From assembly GCF_008693065.1 (NCBI RefSeq), contig NZ_VXKH01000007.1, forward strand, positions 1 to 52,720: 52,720 bases of DNA, written 5' to 3'. The position numbers and the translations under genes are program-made. The notes under the pieces are model-generated. The model was not told where the DNA came from and did no database searches. It was given only the letters and a program-made list of their open reading frames with translations. Positions within the stretch are counted from its first letter, which is position 1. Each line of letters starts with the position of its first letter. The stretch is from Corynebacterium tuscaniense (GTDB lineage Bacteria; Actinomycetota; Actinomycetes; Mycobacteriales; Mycobacteriaceae). Shown here piece after piece: positions 1 to 8,974 of this stretch.

Positions 1-707
1 CGTTGGCCACCACGGCGCGGGCGACGATCGCGGCCACGGCGGTCGTTGCCCGGAGCGTTCAGCTCGGACTCGCGGACACCGCCGACAACGTCGCCCTTGT
101 AGATCCATACCTTGACACCGATGATGCCGAAGGTGGTGTCTGCCTCGGCGAGACCGTAGTCGATCTCAGCGCGGAGGGTGTGCAGGGGAACGCGGCCTTC
201 GTGGTAGCGCTCGACGCGGGACATTTCAGCGCCACCGAGACGGCCAGAGCACTGAATCTTGATGCCCTTGACCTGTGGCTGGCGCATTGCGGACTGGATT
301 GCCTTGCGCATTGCGCGGCGGAATGCGACGCGGTTGACCAGCTGCTCAGCCACAGACTGTGCAACGAGTGCAGCGCTCGCGTCGACGTTCTTGACCTCGA
401 GGATGTTGAGGGCGACCATCTTGCCGGTGAGCTTCTCCAGCTCACGACGGATGCGGTCTGCCTCAGCACCACGACGGCCGATCACAATGCCCGGACGTGC
501 CGTGTGGATGTCCACGCGGACGCGGTCACGGGTGCGCTCGATGACAACGTCGGCGATGCCGGCGCGTTCGAGGTTGTTCTTCAGGAATTCGCGGATCTTG
601 ATGTCCTCAGCGACGTAGTCGGAGTAGGACTTGTCGGCGTACCAGTGGGACTTCCAGTCGGAAGTGATACCCAGCCGGAGGCCGTGCGGGTGAATTTTCT
701 GACCCAT
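1..707 (-). CDS. rpsC: 30S ribosomal protein S3, 3' end cut by window edge
   Basis: Component of the 30S head near the mRNA entry channel. Reading the minus strand from the ATG at 705-707 gives [20 protein letters not shown], the standard S3 N-terminus. It continues through the KH-domain motif [20 protein letters not shown] and the C-terminal stretch [13 protein letters not shown], and stays open to the window edge. The last 10-15 residues or so are therefore missing only because of the window. The gene starts 3 bp after the rplV stop, so it is the eighth gene of the S10 operon seen here, and rplP is expected beyond the edge. Confidence 0.97.
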   Translation of the reverse strand, partial: MGQKIHPHGLRLGITSDWKSHWYADKSYSDYVAEDIKIREFLKNNLERAGIADVVIERTRDRVRVDIHTARPGIVIGRRGAEADRIRRELEKLTGKMVALNILEVKNVDASAALVAQSVAEQLVNRVAFRRAMRKAIQSAMRQPQVKGIKIQCSGRLGGAEMSRVERYHEGRVPLHTLRAEIDYGLAEADTTFGIIGVKVWIYKGDVVGGVRESELNAPGNDRRGRDRRPRRGGQ

Positions 708-710
708 TGT

Positions 711-1067
711 TTAAGCCTCCTTCTGGCTTTCCACTACCACGGTGATGTGGCAGGTGCGCTTGCGGATCTGGAATGCGCGACCCTGAGCACGCGGCTGGTA
801 GCGGCGCATGGTCGGGCCCTCGTTGGCGTAAGCCTCGGAGATGACCAGGGTGCGCGGGTCCAGGCCGAAGTTGTTCTCAGCGTTGGCTGCGGCGGACGCG
901 ACGACCTTTGCCACCTGGGTGGAAACGGCCTGCGGCGCGTACTTCAGGATGGCCAGGGCCTCGGACACGGTCTTGCCGCGGACAAGGTCCAGGACGCGGT
1001 TCGCCTTCATCTGGGACGTACGCACGTACTTAGCGGTCGCGCGTGCGGAGGTGATGGTGTCGCTCAT
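711..1067 (-). CDS. rplV: 50S ribosomal protein L22
   Basis: L22 (118 aa) lines the peptide exit tunnel. The sequence shows the family hallmarks [24 protein letters not shown] near the N-terminus and the C-terminal beta-hairpin region [26 protein letters not shown]. Its length is typical. It lies 3 bp from both rpsS and rpsC in the S10 operon, which implies co-transcription and probably translational coupling. Confidence 0.98.
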   Translation of the reverse strand: MSDTITSARATAKYVRTSQMKANRVLDLVRGKTVSEALAILKYAPQAVSTQVAKVVASAAANAENNFGLDPRTLVISEAYANEGPTMRRYQPRAQGRAFQIRKRTCHITVVVESQKEA

Positions 1068-1070
1068 GAT

Positions 1071-1346
1071 CTATCGACGCCCCTTCTCTTCCTTAACGTG
1101 ACCCTTGAAGGTCTTGGTCGGTGCGAACTCGCCGAGCTTGTGGCCGACCATGGACTCGTCCACGAACACCGGCACGTGCTTGCGTCCATCGTGGACAGCG
1201 AAGGTGTGGCCGATGAAATCGGGGAGAATGGTCGAGCGGCGAGACCAGGTCTTGATGACCTGCTTGGTTCCAGCCTCGTTCTGAGCGTCCACCTTGTTGA
1301 GGAGGTGCTCGTCGACGAACGGGCCTTTCTTCAGGCTGCGTGGCAT
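1071..1346 (-). CDS. rpsS: 30S ribosomal protein S19
   Basis: S19 (91 aa) forms a head complex with S13 on the 30S subunit. It begins [19 protein letters not shown] and contains the conserved [30 protein letters not shown] and [20 protein letters not shown] motifs. A strong AGGAGG-type ribosome binding site lies just upstream on the minus strand (about 1352-1359). It sits between rplB and rplV, as in nearly all bacteria. Confidence 0.98.
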   Translation of the reverse strand: MPRSLKKGPFVDEHLLNKVDAQNEAGTKQVIKTWSRRSTILPDFIGHTFAVHDGRKHVPVFVDESMVGHKLGEFAPTKTFKGHVKEEKGRR

Positions 1347-1362
1347 ATGAAGTTACCTCCTC

Positions 1363-2199
1363 TTAACGCTTCTTGTTCGGGCGACGACGGCGCACGATCA
1401 TGTTGTTGGAATAACGGTTCGGGTTGCGGGTACGGCCTTCCTTCTGGCCCCACGGGGAAACCGGGTGACGGCCACCGGAAGTCTTACCCTCACCACCACC
1501 GTGCGGGTGGTCAACCGGGTTCATGACAACACCGCGGACAGTGGGCCTCCAGCCCTTCCAGCGCATACGGCCGGCCTTGCCCCAACGGATGTTGATCTGG
1601 TCGGCGTTGCCGACCTCACCAACGGTTGCGCGGCAACGGATGTCCACGCGGCGGATTTCAGAAGACGGCATACGCAAAACAGCGTAGGAGCCTTCCTTAC
1701 CCAGCAGCTGGATGGACGCACCAGCGGAACGTGCAAGCTTGGCGCCAGCGCCCGGCTTGAGCTCCACAGCGTGGATCGTCGTACCAGTTGGGATGTTGCG
1801 CAGTGGCAGGTTGTTGCCAACCTTGATGTCGGCGTTCGGGCCTGCCTCAACGATCGTGCCCTGGGTCAGACCCTTCGGCGCGATGATGTAGCGCTTCTCG
1901 CCGTCTGCGTAGTGCAGCAGCGCGATATTAGCGGTGCGGTTCGGGTCGTACTCAATGTGAGCAACCTTTGCCGGCACGCCGTCCTTGTCGGTGCGGCGGA
2001 AGTCAATCACACGGTACTGGCGCTTGTGGCCACCACCGCGGTGACGGGTAGTGATGTGGCCGTGAGTGTTGCGGCCACCCTTCTTCGGGAGCGGGCGCAG
2101 CAGAGACTTCTCCGGAGTGGAACGGGTAAGTTCCTGGAACTCGGAAACAGAGCTGTTGCGGCGACCCGGGGTTGTCGGCTTGTACTTACGAATAGCCAT
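1363..2199 (-). CDS. rplB: 50S ribosomal protein L2
   Basis: L2 (278 aa) is a core 23S rRNA-binding protein needed for peptidyl transferase centre assembly. It starts [17 protein letters not shown], has the RNA-binding OB-fold segment [12 protein letters not shown], and near the C-terminus the invariant [14 protein letters not shown] with the functionally important histidine. The length is normal. It is separated from rplW by 42 bp and from rpsS by 16 bp. Confidence 0.98.
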   Translation of the reverse strand: MAIRKYKPTTPGRRNSSVSEFQELTRSTPEKSLLRPLPKKGGRNTHGHITTRHRGGGHKRQYRVIDFRRTDKDGVPAKVAHIEYDPNRTANIALLHYADGEKRYIIAPKGLTQGTIVEAGPNADIKVGNNLPLRNIPTGTTIHAVELKPGAGAKLARSAGASIQLLGKEGSYAVLRMPSSEIRRVDIRCRATVGEVGNADQINIRWGKAGRMRWKGWRPTVRGVVMNPVDHPHGGGEGKTSGGRHPVSPWGQKEGRTRNPNRYSNNMIVRRRRPNKKR

Positions 2200-2241
2200 A
2201 ATTTTCCTCTTTCGTATCGAACTCTTTTTGGTTCGTTGCCG

Positions 2242-2544
2242 TTAGGCGACGCCGCCAAAAATGTCGATGGAGTCGCTGCCCTCGCGGAGAGTCACATAAG
2301 CGCGCTTGGTGTCCTTCCGCTTACCCCAACCGGTGCGGGAGCGCTTGCGCTTACCCTCACGGTTGACGGTGTTCACGGAGGCGACCTTCACGCCGAAGAT
2401 CTCTTCCACGGCAATCTTGATCTGGGTCTTGTTTGCGTCAGTGTCGACGTAGAACGTGTAAGTGTTCTGCTCCATCAGCGCGTAGGTCTTCTCGGAGACG
2501 ACCGGGGCGATGATGACGTCGCGCGGGTTAGCAATCTTGGCCAT
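2242..2544 (-). CDS. rplW: 50S ribosomal protein L23
   Basis: L23 (100 aa) sits at the tunnel exit and docks trigger factor and SRP. The family signature is seen in [25 protein letters not shown] and in the RRNA-binding loop with [21 protein letters not shown]. Its ATG overlaps the rplD stop by one base (TAATG at 2542-2546), which suggests coupled translation with L4. Confidence 0.98.
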   Translation of the reverse strand: MAKIANPRDVIIAPVVSEKTYALMEQNTYTFYVDTDANKTQIKIAVEEIFGVKVASVNTVNREGKRKRSRTGWGKRKDTKRAYVTLREGSDSIDIFGGVA

Positions 2545-3197
2545 TATTTCTTATCCTCCACTGCTGCAGTGGCGCGGTTGACAAAGTCGTGCAGAGCTTC
2601 CACAGAGAAGACGACATCGTCTGCCTTGAGCACGTCGTAGGTGTTCAGCTGACCCGGCTCAAGGATCGTAATGCCCGGCAGGTTCCGTGCGGAAAGACGG
2701 GAGTTCACGTCCTCACGGCCGATGACCAGCAGGACCGACTTGCGGTCCGTGAGGCGCTCGACGAAGGTGCGTGCAGACTTGGTGGACGGCTTCTGACCAG
2801 GTACGAGCTCCTCGACCACATGGATGCGGTCATTCTGAGCACGGTTGGTCAAAGCACCAGCAAGAGCTGCCTTGATCATCTTCTTAGGGGTGCGCTGCGC
2901 GTAGTTACGAGGCTGCGGGCCGTGCACCGTGCCACCGCCGGTGTAGTGCGGTGCGCGGATGGAGCCCTGGCGTGCGCGGCCGGTGCCCTTCTGGCGGAAC
3001 GGCTTACGGCCACCACCGGCAACCTCGCCGCGGGTCTTGGTCTTGTGGGTGCCCTGACGTGCGGCTGCGAGCTGAGCGTTCACAACCTGGTGCATCAGGG
3101 GCACAGACGCTTCACGGTCGAAGAGCTCAGCCGGGAGCTCAACGGTGCCCTTGGTGGCTCCGTCAGCGGTGTGGACATCAAGTGTCAGGTTTGTCAT
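2544..3197 (-). CDS. rplD: 50S ribosomal protein L4
   Basis: L4 (217 aa) has a globular domain and a long loop reaching into the exit tunnel. The loop is recognisable as [31 protein letters not shown], roughly residues 50-80. In E. coli L4 also represses the S10 operon. Whether that applies here is not known, but the operon leader at 4195-4260 is structured. The start overlaps the rplC stop by 4 bp (ATGA) and the stop overlaps the rplW start by 1 bp. Confidence 0.98.
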   Translation of the reverse strand: MTNLTLDVHTADGATKGTVELPAELFDREASVPLMHQVVNAQLAAARQGTHKTKTRGEVAGGGRKPFRQKGTGRARQGSIRAPHYTGGGTVHGPQPRNYAQRTPKKMIKAALAGALTNRAQNDRIHVVEELVPGQKPSTKSARTFVERLTDRKSVLLVIGREDVNSRLSARNLPGITILEPGQLNTYDVLKADDVVFSVEALHDFVNRATAAVEDKK

Positions 3198-3847
3198 GCG
3201 TGAGCACCGCCCTTCACTGCGGTCTTGACGGTAACCAGGCTGCCCTTAGCACCAGGGATAGCACCCTTGATGAGGAGCAGGTTGGAGTCGCCGTCGATCC
3301 TTTGAATCTTCAGGTTCTGGGTGGTCACACGGTTGCTGCCCATACGGCCAGCCATGCGGGTGCCCTTGAACACGCGGCCCGGGGTGGAGCAACCACCGAT
3401 GGAGCCGACGCGGCGGTGAGCAGCCTGGTTACCGTGGGAGGCACCCTGGCCAGCGAAGCCGTGGCGCTTCATGGCGCCTGCGTAGCCCTTGCCCTTGGTG
3501 GTGCCAACAACGTCAACGAAGGTGTCACCCTCGAAGATATTGACGGACACTTCCTGGCCCAGCTCGTACGCCGAGGTGTCATCCATGCGGATCTCAGCGA
3601 CGTGGCGGCGCGGGTTCTGGCCAACCTTCTTGTAGTGGCCTGCCTGCGGCTTCTTTGCCTTACGGGGATCGATGTCGCCGTAGGCAATCTGGATGGCGGA
3701 GTAGCCATCGGTCTCTTCAGTGCGAATCTGGGTGACAACGCACGGCCCAGCCTCGACGACGGTCACCGGAACAACCCGGTTCTCCTCGTCGAAGATCTGG
3801 GTCATGCCGAGCTTGCGGCCCAGAATGCCCTTGATCTCATTAGTCAT
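3194..3847 (-). CDS. rplC: 50S ribosomal protein L3
   Basis: L3 (217 aa) is an early assembly protein with an extension reaching the peptidyl transferase centre. The N-terminus reads [32 protein letters not shown]. The central motif [21 protein letters not shown] contains the normally methylated glutamine. Size is typical. It lies 23 bp downstream of rpsJ and overlaps rplD by 4 bp. Confidence 0.98.
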   Translation of the reverse strand: MTNEIKGILGRKLGMTQIFDEENRVVPVTVVEAGPCVVTQIRTEETDGYSAIQIAYGDIDPRKAKKPQAGHYKKVGQNPRRHVAEIRMDDTSAYELGQEVSVNIFEGDTFVDVVGTTKGKGYAGAMKRHGFAGQGASHGNQAAHRRVGSIGGCSTPGRVFKGTRMAGRMGSNRVTTQNLKIQRIDGDSNLLLIKGAIPGAKGSLVTVKTAVKGGAHA

Positions 3848-3870
3848 GTGTCAGTTCTCCCTACTACGAC

Positions 3871-4176
3871 CTACTGGATGTTCACGTCGACGCTGGCCGG
3901 CAGGTCGATGCGCATGAGGGCATCAACTGTCTTAGGCGTCGGGTCGAGGATGTCAATGAGGCGCTTGTGCGTGCGCATCTCAAAGTGCTCGCGCGAGTCC
4001 TTGTACTTGTGGGGAGAACGAATAACGGCGTACACGTTCTTTTCGGTAGGCAACGGCACCGGTCCAACGACGCGGGCACCCGTGCGGGTAACCGTCTCAA
4101 CGATCTTCTTCGCAGATGCGTCGATCGCTTCGTGGTCGTAGGCCTTCAGCCGAATGCGGATCTTCTGTCCCGCCAC
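3871..4176 (-). CDS. rpsJ: 30S ribosomal protein S10
   Basis: S10 (101 aa) is a 30S head protein, also known as NusE in antitermination. It reads [46 protein letters not shown], with the conserved [23 protein letters not shown] loop. It is the first gene of the operon on the minus strand. The region before it (4177-4290) holds a probable promoter and a hairpin-rich untranslated leader. Confidence 0.98.
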   Translation of the reverse strand: MAGQKIRIRLKAYDHEAIDASAKKIVETVTRTGARVVGPVPLPTEKNVYAVIRSPHKYKDSREHFEMRTHKRLIDILDPTPKTVDALMRIDLPASVDVNIQ

Positions 4177-4194
4177 GTCAACCTCTTCCTCGCT

Positions 4195-4290
4195 GTCCCA
4201 CGTTCACCTCTCGCTTCGCTCGACGTGAACGAAGTGAATTGAGAGCGAAGAGGTGGAAACTTAGCTGTCTTCTTTTTCTCTATAACGTTG
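4195..4290 (-). promoter_or_regulatory. S10 operon promoter and structured leader
   Basis: On the minus strand a TATAGA hexamer (4279-4284) is a plausible -10. No convincing -35 is visible. The leader can form two mutually exclusive hairpins. One pairs CGTTCAC at 4201-4207 with GTGAACG at 4225-4231. The other pairs the 4205-4221 arm with GAGCGAAGAGGTG at about 4242-4254, leaving a small bulge. The two share bases, so only one can form at a time. This would suit autogenous or growth-rate control, but that is inference. Confidence 0.4.
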
Positions 4291-5008
4291 TCCGGTTTGG
4301 GTCCGGCATCAACGCCAGTGTCTTTTCATGTGAATGACTGCCATGACATCTCGGAAGGTGCGCAAGCGCATAAACAACGCTTGTCAGTGCTTCCGCCGCT
4401 CACGTGCCCGCGCTAAGCGCGTTCATGTGTGCAGTGTCAGGCTCGCAAGGGGGTACGCACACCAAACAGGTGTTGACGTGGCCTTCGCGTACTGCCGCTG
4501 TTTATTTGCCATGCCCCTTCTCCGGTCCCCGGTCTCGAGAGTGCCTACTCGTTGGCGGCCTGTGCTCGATCGCAGGTCCTTCGTCGATAAGCAGGAGCTC
4601 ATCGTGCAAAGGTGTCATGTTCGCCCTACCAGCGGCGCACCCTGCGAGTTCCACAGAAATGCGCCGTGTTAAAGCAACCCGAGTATTCAAACACACCTCA
4701 CTCCACATTTGCAAACTGCGCTTTTGCTTATCGACGTCCCACCCTGCCCCGCCTCACCCCCCAAAACCCAGACTGCAATAAACGCTTTCAAATAAGTCAG
4801 GTGGCAAAACGGCGAATGTGGCGTGCCGGCACAATCCTCCTGGTTTATTTAAGTTCATTTATTGCAGTTCGTTCATCACGGTTTGCCCCCATCACAATGT
4901 GAAGCCCAATGTCCACCACAAGAAGGTATAGCCGTAGGCCGAAGTTCTTCCTAGGATGGACAGGTGTCGCATCAAGGATGCTTATAACCAACGGTGAAAG
5001 GACCACTA
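4291..5008. other. Gene-free divergent intergenic region
   Basis: About 700 bp lie between the S10 operon leader and the Asp23 operon. It is more AT-rich to the right, and I see no credible gene: the short open frames have no family resemblance and poor ribosome sites. It carries two exact copies of the CGTCGATAAGC motif, at 4582-4592 and, inverted, at 4726-4736. The right end holds the Asp23 operon promoter region, where TATAAC at 4983-4988 could be a -10. A clear SD (AAAGGA, 4997-5002) precedes the first ATG. Confidence 0.5.
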
Positions 5009-5506
5009 ATGGCAACGAATAACACTCCGGCCACGAACGAGGCGGCCGCCCCGGAAGAAGCTCCCGTGAAGCGCAATGAGGTGCTGGAGACTGAGCACGG
5101 TAGCACTGTCATCGATGAGAACGTGGTGGGCAAGATCGCCGGCATCGCTGCCCGGGAGGTCTCCGGTGTGCACAACCTGGGCGGTGGTGCCGCCCGCATG
5201 TGGGGTGCCGTGCGCGAGTCCCTCACCTCATCCACCAACGTCCAGCAGGGCGTGAACGTTGCGGTGGAGAACGGCCACGCCAGCGTGGCGGTGGCCATCA
5301 TCGCTGAGTACGGCGTGGCTATCCATGAGCTGGCTAATGCGATCCGTGAGAACATCACCGTCGCTATTACCCGGATGACCGGCCTCATCGTTGATCGTGT
5401 GGATGTCACTGTCCACGACGTCCACTTGCCGGACGACAACGGGGATGCGGACACAGCCCGCACCGAACAGCCCCTGCCAAGCAACGGCCAGGTGCTGGAA
5501 CAGTAG
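5009..5506 (+). CDS. Asp23/Gls24 family envelope protein
   Basis: A 165-residue Asp23-type protein. I chose the ATG at 5009 over the upstream GTG at 4994 because AAAGGA (4997-5002) sits at proper SD distance from it. The first 30 residues are acidic and Ala/Pro-rich. The Asp23 fold follows: STVIDENVVGKIAGIAAREVSGVHNLGG, then VAVENGHASVAVAIIAEYGVAIHELANAIRENITVAITRMTGL and VDRVDVTVHDVHL. In Staphylococcus, Asp23 is an abundant cytoplasmic protein tethered to the membrane by AmaP and linked to envelope stress. This gene starts a six-gene operon that includes an AmaP-like protein, so a similar scaffold is likely. Confidence 0.9.
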   Translation: MATNNTPATNEAAAPEEAPVKRNEVLETEHGSTVIDENVVGKIAGIAAREVSGVHNLGGGAARMWGAVRESLTSSTNVQQGVNVAVENGHASVAVAIIAEYGVAIHELANAIRENITVAITRMTGLIVDRVDVTVHDVHLPDDNGDADTARTEQPLPSNGQVLEQ

Positions 5507-5848
5507 ATGGCTCCCCTGACCATAACTAAGGACATCGCCGACGCGATCTGCGATGCAGCCCTGTCCGTCGACGGTGTGGCGGGTTTAAGCAGTGGGCGGA
5601 TGGCCCACGCCGTGCTCCGACTCCCTGGCGCACTCATTGAAGGGCTCCAGGTGTTTGAGATGGATGAAGAAGGCACGCATATCGCTGTGCACCTCATCTA
5701 TGACTTGTCCTCAGGCCGGGAAATTCCTCAACTGGTCAGGGACGTTCGAGCGGCTATCCTTGCCGTCCCGGCACTTGCCCAAGCACCCGGTTTACCCCGA
5801 GTAGATGTGGTTGTGGAAGATGCCGTCCGCCACAGCACCACGAAATAG
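5507..5848 (+). CDS. Short Asp23-like protein
   Basis: A 113-residue protein starting at the base right after the previous stop (TAGATG), so translation is probably coupled. MAPLTITKDIADAICDAALSVDGVAGLSSG and the later VHLIYDLSSGREIPQLVRDVRAAILAV follow the Asp23 pattern: an N-terminal helix, then a beta-strand and the 'I..L...VR..I' helix. It is divergent and lacks the typical extended tail. It is likely a second, non-identical subunit of an Asp23-type membrane-associated complex. The family assignment rests on pattern and neighbourhood. Confidence 0.75.
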   Translation: MAPLTITKDIADAICDAALSVDGVAGLSSGRMAHAVLRLPGALIEGLQVFEMDEEGTHIAVHLIYDLSSGREIPQLVRDVRAAILAVPALAQAPGLPRVDVVVEDAVRHSTTK

Positions 5849-5863
5849 AAATGTGGATCTAGC

Positions 5864-6064
5864 ATGAATATCTTTTCTAACAAGACAGTGCTCGGCGCCA
5901 TCATTGGCGTGGTTTTGGCCTTCGCCTTGATTTTCGGTGGCTGGCTCGGGTTTTTCGCCACTCTCCTGCTGGGCACCATCGGTAGTGTCATCGGCGCGCA
6001 TTTGGACGGCCGTATTGACGTGGCTGCCTTGATCAGCGCAACGTCTGGCCGGGGCCGCGGATAA
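5864..6064 (+). CDS. Small membrane protein, DUF2273-like
   Basis: A 66-residue protein with two predicted hydrophobic segments: LGAIIGVVLAFALIFGGWLGFFATLLLGTIGSVIGAHL, about residues 10-46, probably a helical hairpin. It ends in a Gly/Arg-rich tail (SGRGRG). Small DUF2273 proteins commonly accompany Asp23 genes. Its position between Asp23-family genes supports a role as membrane anchor. The stop overlaps the next start by one base (TAATG). Confidence 0.78.
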   Translation: MNIFSNKTVLGAIIGVVLAFALIFGGWLGFFATLLLGTIGSVIGAHLDGRIDVAALISATSGRGRG

Positions 6065-6912
6065 TGGATTCTTCCTCGTACCGCATCAGTGAAAAGACAG
6101 TTGCGCACGTTGCCAGCGCCGCCATTCGGTCTGTGCCGGGCACTCGTGAGGTTGATGCGAAACTCGCCGGCCTCGCTGGTCGCAGCTTCCCGCGGGTGGA
6201 TGTGCACATTGACCGCGCGGCGGAATCGGTGGCGTTGGATATTGAGGTTGTCACCTCCTACCCCGCCCCCGTTGGCGCGATCACCGATGAGGTTCGCCGC
6301 ACCGTGGTGTCTCATGTGGAAACGCTGACGGGTCTCACGGTCAACCGTCTCAACATCGCCGTGGCTGATGCGGAGATCTCCACTGGGGATACCGTCACTC
6401 GCGAGGATCTGTCCAACCATCCAGCGGCGCTCGTGCCCACCCCGATTCGAGTCACTGCCACGCACGTTTCGTCCCCCGCTGCCCAGCCGGTCAAGGATCT
6501 CACCCCAGTCACAGTAGATTCCTCGACCTACGAGGACGTGCGAAAGATTGAGGTGCCTACGCCGCCAAAAGTCATCGCAGTCCAGCCTCCGCGGCCAATA
6601 CGCCCGATCTCTGCCACTGCGCCACCACCGGTTATGCCGCGTCGCGTTGCGGTTCCGGAGGTGGCGGGGTTGAGGCCGGTGAACGTCGAAAAGCAAAAAG
6701 CCCTTCGCCCGATCACCGCACGGCGCTCCAAGTTCGTTCCGGTGGAGCGTCCGATGCCACAAGCTTTACGACGAATCACCGTCACCCCCTCCCCCATCAC
6801 CTCCCCGCAGGTTCCTGAGCCACGGCCTTTAGGCAAGATCTTCATCGACCCCGACCGCGTGGACCAGGATTCCTACACCGAAACCACCGCGAGCAGGAAG
6901 GAGATGCGCTAA
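6064..6912 (+). CDS. Asp23-domain protein with proline-rich C-terminal half
   Basis: A 282-residue protein. Residues 1-120 have the Asp23 pattern (ISEKTVAHVASAAIRSVPGTREVDAKLAG, then VALDIEVVTSYPAPVGAITDEVRRTVVSHVETLTGLTVNRLNIAV). Residues 125-265 are a low-complexity, Pro- and basic-rich stretch with repeated PRPIRPI / PRPLG-like pieces, probably unstructured and perhaps a binding surface. It is the third Asp23 paralogue in the operon and the only one with this tail. It lies directly upstream of two membrane proteins. Confidence 0.82.
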   Translation: MDSSSYRISEKTVAHVASAAIRSVPGTREVDAKLAGLAGRSFPRVDVHIDRAAESVALDIEVVTSYPAPVGAITDEVRRTVVSHVETLTGLTVNRLNIAVADAEISTGDTVTREDLSNHPAALVPTPIRVTATHVSSPAAQPVKDLTPVTVDSSTYEDVRKIEVPTPPKVIAVQPPRPIRPISATAPPPVMPRRVAVPEVAGLRPVNVEKQKALRPITARRSKFVPVERPMPQALRRITVTPSPITSPQVPEPRPLGKIFIDPDRVDQDSYTETTASRKEMR

Positions 6913-6916
6913 ACCC

Positions 6917-7495
6917 ATGACACAACAGTCCGACCCCACCGAAGCACACCCCGCACCGGGCGCAGAACCCAAAGGCAACCCCATTGTGCGGTGGCTCACC
7001 GTCCTCGTTGGCCTACTTCTCCTGTGCCTCGCCAGCGTCATCGGCCGTGACCTGTGGTACCGCCACCAAGAAAATGACCCACAGAACTCTTGGCTACGGC
7101 CCGCCTTTGAGTGGTTCGGTTCTGCCCGCGTAGATGAAGCGGGAGTGACCGTAGGAATTCTCATGGCATTGGTCGGCCTCTGGTTCATCCTTGCAGCCGT
7201 GAAACCCCGCCCGCGGCGCTATATTCAGGTGATCTCCCCAACATCCTCCATCTGGGTACGCCCGGTAGACATTGCCCGGAAATCCACCGCCACGGTGCGA
7301 TCGGAGCTGGGGCAAACCAGCATCTCCTCCCGCGCAAGCCGCCGCGCCCTCACCGTCAACGTCGTCAACGATGGCTCGACCGACCTTGAGCACCAGCTCG
7401 CCACCACACTGACCGAACAAGCACAAAGACTCAAACCCACCCCCCGCGTGAAAGTCAACGTATTGCCCGCACCGTCAGCAAAGGACATGCCATGA
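6917..7495 (+). CDS. DUF6286-like membrane protein
   Basis: A 192-residue protein with two transmembrane helices, IVRWLTVLVGLLLLCLASVIG (about 23-43) and VGILMALVGLWFILAAV (about 75-93). They flank a short extracytoplasmic loop, and a C-terminal soluble domain follows (residues 95-192) with an Asp23-like secondary structure (VNVVNDGSTDLEHQLATTLTEQAQRLKPTPRVKVNV). This layout matches the actinobacterial DUF6286 proteins found in Asp23 operons. It starts 4 bp after the previous stop and overlaps the next start by 4 bp (ATGA). Confidence 0.78.
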   Translation: MTQQSDPTEAHPAPGAEPKGNPIVRWLTVLVGLLLLCLASVIGRDLWYRHQENDPQNSWLRPAFEWFGSARVDEAGVTVGILMALVGLWFILAAVKPRPRRYIQVISPTSSIWVRPVDIARKSTATVRSELGQTSISSRASRRALTVNVVNDGSTDLEHQLATTLTEQAQRLKPTPRVKVNVLPAPSAKDMP

Positions 7496-8055
7496 CCACC
7501 GGACTCGCTGCCATTGACCGCCTGATCATCTTCCTACTCGGGTTACTGCTCATCGCCGGCGGACTCATCCCAGTAGGAATGTACTGGGAGATCCCCTACC
7601 TCTCCCCCTTCGTGCGGGAAATCAACCGCTCCATGCTCACGAACATCCCCGGTATGAACTGGTACACCGCCGCATTGATCACCGCGCTGGTAATCTCCCT
7701 CGTCCTTGCTCTGGCGCTAATCTTGCCGAACATTCGTAGTCGCGCCTTCAACAACCGCACTCTCACGCCAGCTCAACCAGAACTCGGCAAAACGCGCATC
7801 AACGTTGCCCGTCTTGCTCAAGCCGCCTGCACACATGCGGAAACCACCGACCTGGTAACCAAAGCAACGCACACCGTCACCTACGTGAACAAGCGCCCAA
7901 CCGTAACCTTCACCATCAACGCGAACCCCAACGTTGAGCTAGACACCCTCATCGCCTACGTAGAACAGATGGACACAGACTTCTGCGACGCGGTAGACAC
8001 CATGGACATTGACACCGTATTCAAACTCCACTTAGACAAGGTGACAGCGCTTTAA
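7492..8055 (+). CDS. amaP: AmaP-like alkaline shock response membrane anchor
   Basis: A 187-residue protein with an N-terminal helix (LIIFLLGLLLIAGGLIPVGMYW, about 10-31), an extracytoplasmic loop, a second helix (AALITALVISLVLALALILPNI, about 62-83) and a cytoplasmic Asp23-interacting-type domain. This is the AmaP architecture. It ends the operon. Its stop codon overlaps by 4 bp the stop of the convergent gene at 8052-8753, and I see no terminator hairpin between them. The role as anchor of the Asp23 layer is inferred from AmaP in staphylococci. Confidence 0.78.
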   Translation: MTTGLAAIDRLIIFLLGLLLIAGGLIPVGMYWEIPYLSPFVREINRSMLTNIPGMNWYTAALITALVISLVLALALILPNIRSRAFNNRTLTPAQPELGKTRINVARLAQAACTHAETTDLVTKATHTVTYVNKRPTVTFTINANPNVELDTLIAYVEQMDTDFCDAVDTMDIDTVFKLHLDKVTAL

Positions 8056-8753
8056 CCCTCAAGCAGCAATACCAGCTCGACCCGCCCAAGAGACACCTGC
8101 GCACCCCCACCTGCCGGCGCGTAGCGGAACTCTTCCCCCGACGCCGCGTTGACAATCCGCTCCCAGGTATGGGACGACTTGCGCACTGCCCGCCCCTCCA
8201 CCTGCCACAGGTGAATGCGCTGCGTCACCACTGCACGGGCCCCGCCCTCCAGCACAACAAGCCACACAGCATTGCCAATATCTGGCCTTACAAGCCCTTC
8301 CAGGGGCGCAGAAGACCCCACGTGCGAAATAAGCGTGACCACACCTAGGCGATGTTCCACACCATCAGAGTCCGCGACCACGAGCACCCTGCCCGGACCA
8401 GTGGGACGCACTGCAGAGTAACGCCACACACTCGGTTGCCGGGCACTTTCTGTGCCGGAGCGCACCACCACATCCCCCATCGCCGTGAGCGTCACGCGGT
8501 GCGTCGGAGACACCGTCTCCACCAAGACATCCACGGCGACACGGCCTTCATCACTACGCGGTAAATCAGCAGGGTGTGCCTGCGCCTGGCGGACAAGCAG
8601 CTCCTCCAACTCCTCATCCGTGGTACCCCACCCCGCGCCATTGTTCGCAAGAATGCCAAACAGCGTGGCCAGTGGAAGGTCCGGTTGCCCCTCCCACGCT
8701 TCACGGAGGCGCTCTAATACTCGAGGAATACGCGTCGGGTCATTCACACCCAC
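8052..8753 (-). CDS. Conserved hypothetical protein
   Basis: A 233-residue cytoplasmic protein with no signal peptide or membrane helix. The N-terminal 50 residues (DPTRIPRVLERLREAWEGQPDLPLATLFGILANNGAGWGTTDEELEELL) look like a small helical domain that recurs in actinobacterial proteins. The remainder is beta-rich and Val-rich, ending LGRVELVLLLEG. I do not recognise a catalytic motif. The start is a GTG at 8751-8753, with an alternative GTG two codons later, and no strong SD. It converges on the Asp23 operon, overlapping its last stop. Confidence 0.7.
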   Translation of the reverse strand: MGVNDPTRIPRVLERLREAWEGQPDLPLATLFGILANNGAGWGTTDEELEELLVRQAQAHPADLPRSDEGRVAVDVLVETVSPTHRVTLTAMGDVVVRSGTESARQPSVWRYSAVRPTGPGRVLVVADSDGVEHRLGVVTLISHVGSSAPLEGLVRPDIGNAVWLVVLEGGARAVVTQRIHLWQVEGRAVRKSSHTWERIVNAASGEEFRYAPAGGGAQVSLGRVELVLLLEG

Positions 8754-8974
8754 TGAGCTTAGGGTTAAGTAGCGGAATGTTTGTGCGGGGCGGGTGATGT
8801 GCGGCAGCTGTTTTGCCTGCCGGGCGCCTTGGCCTTGATGGGCCGGTGTGACTGCCGCGCCGCACAGCTATCCGCGACCAGCGGTTTTGCATCGTGCTTA
8901 TCGCCATCGTCGAACCATCCATTTTTTGGGGACAACAAACAGCCGACGTATGCCGGCTTGTGATGTTCTAAGGG

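Noticed and set aside
3..1526. Long plus-strand frame across rpsC, rplV and rpsS
   Set aside because: It covers several clear minus-strand ribosomal genes and has no recognisable content.
4334..4672. Small Cys/Arg-rich plus-strand frame upstream of the Asp23 operon
   Set aside because: No SD, unusual composition, overlapping alternatives of equal length. Looks non-coding.
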